This document shows, piece after piece, positions 58,376 to 64,000 of a stretch of DNA of 64,000 bases (positions are counted from its first letter, which is position 1; each line of letters begins with the position of its first letter). Below the pieces are notes generated by a model, which made no database searches, was not told the DNA's origin, and saw nothing but the letters and a program-made list of their open reading frames with translations. The stretch comes from Microlunatus phosphovorus NM-1 (GTDB lineage: Bacteria; Actinomycetota; Actinomycetes; Propionibacteriales; Propionibacteriaceae): the NCBI RefSeq assembly GCF_000270245.1, contig NC_015635.1, positions 2,728,001 to 2,792,000 of the forward strand, written 5' to 3'. A program made the position numbers and the translations under genes.

Positions 58376-59989
58376 ATGTTGGACGTCACCATCCCGTCCC
58401 CACCAGACCGACCCTCTCCTGCACCGGAAGGATGGATCCGCACGATGGCCGCTCAATCGGCCCTCGGAACACACCTCGCGCGCTGGTGGTTCACGATGGG
58501 GCTCGTCGGGGTGTTCCTGCTGGCGTTCGGCGTCAGGCTCGGCGCCGTGGTGCGCGGAGCGGGTCTGCACGGGCTTGGCAACTACGACGATGGCGTTCAC
58601 TTCGCCGCCGCTCTCGGCTTGGTCAACGGGCTGTTGCCGTACCGAGACTTCTTGCTGCTGCACCCACCCGGTGTGGCCATCGTGCTGGCTACCTTTGCAG
58701 CCCTCTCCTGGCTGATCGGCGAACCCGACGCGGTTGCTGTGGCTCGGCTTTCCTGGATGCTGCTGGGCGGTGTCAACGCCGTGTTGTGCGGGCTGGTCCT
58801 CCGTCCGGTCAACCGGATCGCCGGGCTGGTCGCCGCGCTGTGCTACGCGCTCGCGCTCGGCGCCGTCTATGTCGAGCACACGATGCTGCTGGAGGCACCC
58901 GCGACCACGGTGCTGCTGGCCGCGCTGGTCGTCACCCGGCTGCTGGGCGGAGGCGACGGCATCCGCGTCCAGCACTACGTCGTCGCCGGGCTGCTGCTCG
59001 GCTTTTCCCCGCTGCTGAAGATGTGGGGGATCGTCCCATTGCTGGTCGTCGTGGTCACGATCTGGCTACGGCGCGGGCGACGTCCTGGGCTGATCACGCT
59101 CGGCACGGCCGCGGCCACCTGCGCGGCGGTCTGTCTGCCGTTCTTCGTGGCGGCGCCGGCCCAGATGTGGCAGATGGTCGTCGTGGCTCAGCTCGGACGC
59201 CGGCGCGTGCGAGAGTCACCCGCCGAACGACTGACCGATGTGCTGGGGCTCCGGGGCTGGGCACCGGACCGCACCCAGTGGAGTGGCCTGCTGGCCGTCG
59301 TGGTGGTGCTGTTGACGGTGTGCGTGGTGCTGTGCCTCGTGCGAGCCGAGCTCCGGGTGATCGCAGCCTTGCTCCTCACCCACGGGGCGCTCGCCATGAC
59401 AACGCCGATGTGGTTCCTCCACTACGCCGGCCTGACGGCCGCTCCGATCGCCTTGGCAGTTGGGGGCGCGCTGACGGTCCGGCTGGGCTGGTGTGGACAG
59501 CTTCAGCGTCGATCCGCTGCCCGATTCCTGTCGGCAGCGCTGATCGGGCTTGCCATGGTCAGCATGCTTGCCTTGGCCTACCCGCTGCGTGAACACACGC
59601 TGGGCGGCAAGAAGTTCCCGGCCGCCGAACTCGCACCGACGGCCGGCCAGCTGGCCGGCTGCGTGGCCACCGACTGGCCGATGGCGCTGCTCCAACTGAA
59701 CCTGCTGCAGCGTCAGATCGACCGTGACTGTCGTTTCGTGGTCGACCTCGGTGGCTACAGCTACTACCTCACCGACAGCGCGTACCACGACCAGATGCGA
59801 CGCAAGAACGAGGACTGGCAGGTGCTCGCGCTGGCCTACTACCGTTCCGCCGACGCGGTGCTCCCGGTGCGGTTCTCGGTCAAGAGCGGCTTCAGCGAGG
59901 AGACGGCACGGACGGTCAAGAGTTGGCCGGTGATCGTCAAGGCCGGCAGGTACGCGATCCGCCAGCCCCTGCCGCAGGGACTCCGCTAG
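58376..59989 (+). CDS. Polytopic membrane protein, GT-C (PMT-like) glycosyltransferase
   Basis: A 537-residue membrane protein with about 11 helices. The first loop has GLGNYDDGVHFAAALGLVNG, the Asp-Asp pair typical of the PMT/ArnT first extracytoplasmic loop, followed by LLPYRDFLLLHPPGVAIVLA, a motif seen in the actinobacterial glycosyltransferase family 39-like group. The C-terminal ~120 residues are a soluble extracytoplasmic part with two Cys (GCVATDW, DRDCRFVV). It probably moves a sugar from a polyprenyl-phosphate donor, for example a product of Ppm1 or the GT2 at 35464. The ATG at 58376 lacks a clear ribosome site; an ATG at 58445 is possible. Confidence 0.82.
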   Translation: MLDVTIPSPPDRPSPAPEGWIRTMAAQSALGTHLARWWFTMGLVGVFLLAFGVRLGAVVRGAGLHGLGNYDDGVHFAAALGLVNGLLPYRDFLLLHPPGVAIVLATFAALSWLIGEPDAVAVARLSWMLLGGVNAVLCGLVLRPVNRIAGLVAALCYALALGAVYVEHTMLLEAPATTVLLAALVVTRLLGGGDGIRVQHYVVAGLLLGFSPLLKMWGIVPLLVVVVTIWLRRGRRPGLITLGTAAATCAAVCLPFFVAAPAQMWQMVVVAQLGRRRVRESPAERLTDVLGLRGWAPDRTQWSGLLAVVVVLLTVCVVLCLVRAELRVIAALLLTHGALAMTTPMWFLHYAGLTAAPIALAVGGALTVRLGWCGQLQRRSAARFLSAALIGLAMVSMLALAYPLREHTLGGKKFPAAELAPTAGQLAGCVATDWPMALLQLNLLQRQIDRDCRFVVDLGGYSYYLTDSAYHDQMRRKNEDWQVLALAYYRSADAVLPVRFSVKSGFSEETARTVKSWPVIVKAGRYAIRQPLPQGLR

Positions 59990-60006
59990 CGCAGGCTCTC
60001 GCTCGT

Positions 60007-61089
60007 CTAGCTCATGGTCGCGCCGAAGGCGAGCCCGAGCAGATAGGTGGCCGCTGCTGCCCCGTAGCCGATGCACAACTGGCGCAGCGCACGCTTTCCC
60101 GGCGAGGCACCGGACAGTACGCCGACGATCGCGCCGGTGCTCAGCAGCGCGAGGCCGACCAGCACTGCCGCGATCACGATCGCGACCAGACCCGAGGCAC
60201 CCAGCAGGTACGGCAGCACCGGGATCAAGGCACCGGAGGCGAAGAAGCAGAAGCTCGACAGCGCCGCGCCCCACGCATTCCCGACGGCTTCGTGCGGGTC
60301 GAGGCCTCCGGCCGCAGGCGAGTCCGCATCCAGCTCGAGAGTCCTCAGCACCTGGTTGGCATGGGCTTCGGCCTGCTCGGCATTCATCCCCCTGGCCCGG
60401 TACACGAGCGCGAGTTCGTTGGCCTGCAGATCGAGATGTGGCAGGGCCTTCTGCGCTGCGGCGTCGGGCCGGGTCGACTGCAACAGCTCCCGCTGGGAGC
60501 GGACCGAGACGTACTCGCCGGCACCCATCGACAACGCACCCGCAAGCAGTCCCGCTACGCCGGCGAAGAGCACGGTCTGGTTCGACACCCCAGTGGCGCC
60601 GATGCCCAGCACGAGCGCCAGATTGGACACCAGTCCGTCGTTGGCGCCGAACACCGCGGCCCGGAAGGATCCCGACAGCTGCTCGCGGCCACGGGCGGCG
60701 AGTCCGCGCAGCACCTCGCCGTGGATCCGTTCGTCGGCCGCCATCTGCTCGGTGGCGTCCGCATCGTCGACGTAAGGGCTGCGGCCCTCGGCGCGCTGCA
60801 TCAAGGCGAGCACGAACACGGTGCCGAAGTGGCCGGCGAGAAAGACCATCAGCCTGGTCCACAGGCTGGCCCGGGGTGCCGGTTCGGCCGCTGCACCCAG
60901 TAAGGCAAGCCAGTGCGCCTCATGCCGTTTCTCGGCGTCGGCCAAACCGAAGAGGATCTGCTGCTCGGCTCCGTGCTTGCGTTCGCCCAAGGCCCGATAG
61001 ACGGCCGCCTCGGCTCGCTCGTCGGCCAGATACTGCCGCCAGCGACGGATCTGCCGCCGAGTCGGCGGTGTGGCCTGGGGAGCGTTCAC
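60007..61089 (-). CDS. Ferritin-like/rubrerythrin domain fused to VIT1/CCC1 transporter (MbfA-like)
   Basis: A 360-residue protein. Residues ~10-140 form a ferritin-like helical domain with metal-site Glu/His in LADERAEAAVYRAL, LADAEKRHEAHW and MAADERIHGEVL. Residues ~145-355 form a five-helix VIT1/CCC1 transporter (RAAVFGANDGLVSNLALVLG, SMGAGEYVSVRSQREL, then DPHEAVGNAWGAALSSFCFF). Such erythrin-VIT1 proteins export iron or manganese. A metal-limiting or oxidative-stress role is likely. Its start overlaps the sulfotransferase stop by 4 bases; the functional link is unclear. Confidence 0.88.
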   Translation of the reverse strand: MNAPQATPPTRRQIRRWRQYLADERAEAAVYRALGERKHGAEQQILFGLADAEKRHEAHWLALLGAAAEPAPRASLWTRLMVFLAGHFGTVFVLALMQRAEGRSPYVDDADATEQMAADERIHGEVLRGLAARGREQLSGSFRAAVFGANDGLVSNLALVLGIGATGVSNQTVLFAGVAGLLAGALSMGAGEYVSVRSQRELLQSTRPDAAAQKALPHLDLQANELALVYRARGMNAEQAEAHANQVLRTLELDADSPAAGGLDPHEAVGNAWGAALSSFCFFASGALIPVLPYLLGASGLVAIVIAAVLVGLALLSTGAIVGVLSGASPGKRALRQLCIGYGAAAATYLLGLAFGATMS

Positions 61090-62150
61090 CCCTTGGTCAG
61101 CCTGCCCTTCGCCGCCGACAGCACGCCACCCACCTTGCGTCGGATCCGCCTGCTCAAACGGCGCTCGGCGATGGCCTCCTGCACCTCACGACGACCTTCT
61201 CGGCGCCCCCGCTTGAGAGCGAGTCGAGCCCGGGTCGCCGTATGGTCCTGCGCGATGGCGGCGGCATCGCTGTAGAGCTGCTCGTAGCCGGCCGAGATCT
61301 CGTCGAACACTGCCGCGCTGTCGGAGGTCGGGACGGCTGCCTCGGCGTTGGCCTCCAGAGCAGCCCACGTCTGCTCGGCGAGGTCGACCAGGGCCGGCGG
61401 AAGATCCCGATCACCCCAGTCCTGCCCATGGCGGCGCAGACTCGGCTCGATGAAGGCGTCGATCTCGGCTGCGGCGGCCGGGGTCAGCAAGGATGCCGGC
61501 AAGGACAACCCGTCGAAGACGTGCCCGATCGACGACCTCCAGTCGGCGAGCAGACCGGCGTAGCTCACGAAGACCCGCGCCTGTGACCGGGTTTCGCGTT
61601 CGAGGGTGAGGTTCTGATTGATCCAGCCGCACAGGTTCCTGATGTCGAACTGCCGCTCGGACAGGGCCGGTCGCCGAGCGCCATAGTAGGTCGAGCGGCT
61701 GCCGACCACCTCGCTCGGGTGCCGGATCATGGTCACGTAGCCGATCGACACCCCGAGCTCCTGTGCCGTCTCCGACCACAGGGACGGTGCCCACGCCGCA
61801 CGCGGATCCTTGACCATCACCAGATCGTTGCCGCTGAACTGCTCGCTCAGCCAGCTACGCAGGCTGGTGCGTGCCTTCTCGTCCAAAGCCTTGGCCACCA
61901 GGTGCGCAGCATTGGGCTGCCCGTCCGTCAACTCGATCCCGGCTCGCTTGGTCAACCGGTTGTGGAACTTCACCGGCCACCAGGACTCGTAGAAGCCACG
62001 CGGATTCGACGCGTTCGCCTTCAGCACGGGCAGGGGCACGTGGAAGCCCAAACGGGCGAAGACCCCGGCGATCGTGCTGGTCCCGCTTCGGCCAGCGCCG
62101 GTGACCAGGATCAATCGCTTCGTACTGGTGTTGCTCGTCGCCGCAGACAT
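61086..62150 (-). CDS. Sulfotransferase family protein
   Basis: A 354-residue PAPS-type sulfotransferase-like protein. The P-loop-like PSB site is LILVTGAGRSGTSTIAGVFA near residue 15, and the 3'-phosphate site is YVTMIRHPSEVVGSRSTYYG near residue 145. LVMVKDPRAAW lies between. The C-terminal ~90 residues are helical and basic (ARLALKRGRREGRREVQEA). The ATG at 62150 has AAGGG five bases upstream; the TTG at 62162 was rejected. It probably sulfates a surface sugar or lipid. The SulP-type transporter gene just upstream could supply sulfate, which fits the context. Confidence 0.82.
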   Translation of the reverse strand: MSAATSNTSTKRLILVTGAGRSGTSTIAGVFARLGFHVPLPVLKANASNPRGFYESWWPVKFHNRLTKRAGIELTDGQPNAAHLVAKALDEKARTSLRSWLSEQFSGNDLVMVKDPRAAWAPSLWSETAQELGVSIGYVTMIRHPSEVVGSRSTYYGARRPALSERQFDIRNLCGWINQNLTLERETRSQARVFVSYAGLLADWRSSIGHVFDGLSLPASLLTPAAAAEIDAFIEPSLRRHGQDWGDRDLPPALVDLAEQTWAALEANAEAAVPTSDSAAVFDEISAGYEQLYSDAAAIAQDHTATRARLALKRGRREGRREVQEAIAERRLSRRIRRKVGGVLSAAKGRLTKG

Positions 62151-62184
62151 GGAGCCCTTCAACGTGGCCGGACGGAGGACACGA

Positions 62185-63903
62185 TCAAACTAGCCCATTG
62201 CCGACCTGAGGCCGGCTACTGGGCGGCCCGTGTCGAGCGGCACGATGGACATGCACGCGGGCGTGCTCGACAGCGGCCGGAAGGTCGTCGTACAGATGCT
62301 TCTCGTGCGCCAGCGCCTCAAGTGCCCCCGTGCGGCTCACCAACGTCAGGTGCTGCGGACGGACACCCTTCAGCAGCACCGTGATGCCCCGCCGTTCCAA
62401 CGTCCGTACCACGTCGCCGATCACCCGAGCTCCGGTGGCGTCCATGATCTGGATCTGGGACAGTCGCAGGATCACCACCTCGACGTGATCGATGGCGAGC
62501 ACGCGGTCGAGCAGCCGTTCGGCCACCCCGAAGAACAGCGCCCCGTCCAGTCGGAAGACGGCGATCCGTGCGTCCGCGGGGTCGGCGGGTCCGGCGATCT
62601 CCTCGCGGTGAACGCCGCTGGATCGAGCCAGCGTCCGGAGCGCGAAGAGGGCAGCGACGCCGATGCCGATGCCGACCGCCACGATCAGGTCGAACGAGAC
62701 CGTGATCACGGCGGTGAGCACGAAGGTCGCAGCCCCGGATCGGCTGGAGGACAGCACGCTGCGGACCGCTTCGCCGGGCACCATCCGGGTGGCAGTCACC
62801 ATCAGCACGCCCGCGAGCGCGGACAACGGGATCTGCGAGACCACCCCCGTGCCGACATAGACCACGGCCAGCAACACCAAGCCGTGCGTGACGGCCGCCA
62901 GCCTGCTGCGGCCGCCGGACTTCAGGTTGACCGCGGTCCGAGCGATCGCACCAGTGGCCGGCATGCCACCGAAGAGCCCGGCAGCGACCGAGGCCAGTCC
63001 CTGGCCGACCAGCTCACGGTCGGCGTCGTACGGGCCGGTGTCGGAGATCGAGGCGGCGACCCGCGCCGACAGCAGCGACTCGATCGCCGCGAGGGCGGCC
63101 ACCGTCAGGGCCGCACCCGACAGGTTCATGACCAGCACTGGATCCACCGGTGGCATCGACGGTGCCGGCAAGGAGTCCGGAAGCGTGCCGATTCGCGCGA
63201 TCGGGGCATGCACCAGCGTGGCGGCCACCGTGACGATGACGATGGCGATCATCGAGCCGGGCAGCTTCGGATGCAGTCGCGGTGCACCGACCATGATCAG
63301 GGCAATCAGCAACACCGCGCCGATGGTCCAGAACACCTCCGGCGTCGAAGCCTGTCCGATCGACTTGATCGCCGCCACCACGGCGTTCTCGCCATGTGGA
63401 GACGGCACACCGACCGCGGCAGGCACCTGCTGCAGAAAGATGATCACAGCGATGCCAAGGGTGAAGCCCTCGATCACCGGCCAGGGAATGTAGCTGACCG
63501 TGCGACCGAGTTTGAGCACTCCGAGGAGCAGGACGAGTATCCCGGCCATGATCGACACCAAGGCGATCGCACCGGCTCCGTGAGTGGCGACGATCGGTCC
63601 GAGGACGACCACCATCGCTCCGGTCGGACCCGAGACCTGAATGTGGGAACCGCCGAAGACCGCGGCCACGATGCCGGCCACAACGGCCGTGACCAGGCCG
63701 GCCTCGGCGCCGGCACCGCTGCTGATCCCGAAGGCCAGCGCGAGCGGCAGTGCAACGATTCCGACGGTGACGCCGGCGAGCAGATCACCACGCCAGGTGT
63801 GCGGCAGGCGGCGATAGTCGCGCCGTCCGGGCAACAGCGGCATCAGATAGGACCGAACGCTCGCCACCGCGTTCGCTGGTCTCATCGCGTTCACCACGTT
63901 CAC
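62185..63903 (-). CDS. SulP/SLC26 family anion transporter with STAS domain
   Basis: A 572-residue transporter. About 12 to 14 TM segments (residues ~40-430) include WRGDLLAGVTVGIVALPLALAFG, GGSHIQVSGPTGAMVVVLGP and a SulP-typical GMPATGAIARTAVNLKSGGRSR. Residues ~455-545 are a STAS domain (IAVFRLDGALFFGVAERLLD, VVILRLSQIQIMDATGARVI). The substrate could be sulfate, bicarbonate or another anion. The start is GTG at 63903, overlapping the preceding gene's TGA by 4 bases, so the two are coupled. Confidence 0.9.
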   Translation of the reverse strand: MNVVNAMRPANAVASVRSYLMPLLPGRRDYRRLPHTWRGDLLAGVTVGIVALPLALAFGISSGAGAEAGLVTAVVAGIVAAVFGGSHIQVSGPTGAMVVVLGPIVATHGAGAIALVSIMAGILVLLLGVLKLGRTVSYIPWPVIEGFTLGIAVIIFLQQVPAAVGVPSPHGENAVVAAIKSIGQASTPEVFWTIGAVLLIALIMVGAPRLHPKLPGSMIAIVIVTVAATLVHAPIARIGTLPDSLPAPSMPPVDPVLVMNLSGAALTVAALAAIESLLSARVAASISDTGPYDADRELVGQGLASVAAGLFGGMPATGAIARTAVNLKSGGRSRLAAVTHGLVLLAVVYVGTGVVSQIPLSALAGVLMVTATRMVPGEAVRSVLSSSRSGAATFVLTAVITVSFDLIVAVGIGIGVAALFALRTLARSSGVHREEIAGPADPADARIAVFRLDGALFFGVAERLLDRVLAIDHVEVVILRLSQIQIMDATGARVIGDVVRTLERRGITVLLKGVRPQHLTLVSRTGALEALAHEKHLYDDLPAAVEHARVHVHRAARHGPPSSRPQVGNGLV

Positions 63904-64000
63904 CGGCGAGCTCCGGCTGCGGTGGTCGGAAGCGCTTCGGCCAGCGCCAGTTGGGCGGTATTGGTCACCAAGATCTGACCGAGCAACTCCCGCGCAGTGA
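63900..64000 (-). CDS. C-terminal end of an upstream gene, cut by window edge
   Basis: The minus-strand frame ending at TGA (63900-63902) is open to the window edge and reads TARELLGQILVTNTAQLALA and onward to AGARR, about 32 residues. The 4-base overlap with the SulP start (GTGA) supports a real, cotranscribed gene. Too little is visible to name it. Confidence 0.5.
   Translation of the reverse strand, partial: TARELLGQILVTNTAQLALAEALPTTAAGARR

Noticed and set aside
1-64000. tRNA, rRNA, riboswitch or replication-origin signals
   Set aside because: No cloverleaf-like, rRNA-like or DnaA-box cluster sequence was recognised on reading; a dedicated covariance search was not possible.

Overview
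This is a 64 kb window of a high-GC Gram-positive chromosome, almost certainly an actinomycete. The evidence is RbpA, a separate but overlapping Lnt/Ppm1 pair, FxsA, a PGPGW-type small membrane protein, a DUF222/HNH endonuclease, many GTG/TTG starts and several apparently leaderless promoters (TANNNT six or seven bases before the start codon). A Propionibacteriales relative (Microlunatus-like) would fit, but nothing in the sequence proves the genus. No rRNA, tRNA or CRISPR array was seen.

Layout. 0-10.6 kb is ordinary core genome: the 3' part of a large probably secreted protein, pyridoxal kinase, two small membrane proteins, a glycerophosphodiester phosphodiesterase with a UMF1-type MFS transporter, rbpA behind a SigR-like promoter, and the lnt-ppm1-fxsA operon preceded by a Nudix gene. 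10.6-17 kb is an accessory patch: an IS630 element with a TA target duplication, a stand-alone AICAR-transformylase domain protein, a GrpB-family gene cut in two by an IS3 element, and a DUF222/HNH gene. 17.4-22.2 kb returns to housekeeping genes: a baeRF-type protein, an Lrp/AsnC regulator, a 5'-3' exonuclease and a PabB-PabC fusion.

22.2-53.6 kb is a large cell-surface glycopolymer locus of about 20 genes in several tight operons. It holds (a) a CDP-ribitol supply enzyme of Bcs1 type (cytidylyltransferase fused to SDR); (b) two very large polyol-phosphate transferase proteins, one with a doubled transferase module and one fused to a GT2 domain; (c) what looks like a full WbpA/B/E/D/I-type set for a 2,3-diacetamido-uronic acid UDP-sugar; and (d) a five- or six-gene operon of glycosyltransferases, a methyltransferase, a coiled-coil protein and an acyltransferase, together with GT2, GT61, GtrA-like and polytopic membrane proteins. 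The simplest reading is a ribitol-phosphate (teichoic-acid-like) or mixed anionic wall polymer carrying diacetamido-uronic acid residues, with extra glycosyl, methyl, acyl and perhaps sulfo decoration.

53.6-64 kb contains three tandem paralogous secreted endonuclease/exonuclease/phosphatase proteins, two of whose transcription units share a nearly identical promoter. They are followed by a membrane GT-C-like protein, a ferritin-like/VIT1 fusion, a sulfotransferase and a SulP transporter. All functions are inferred from motifs read by eye; no database search was run.
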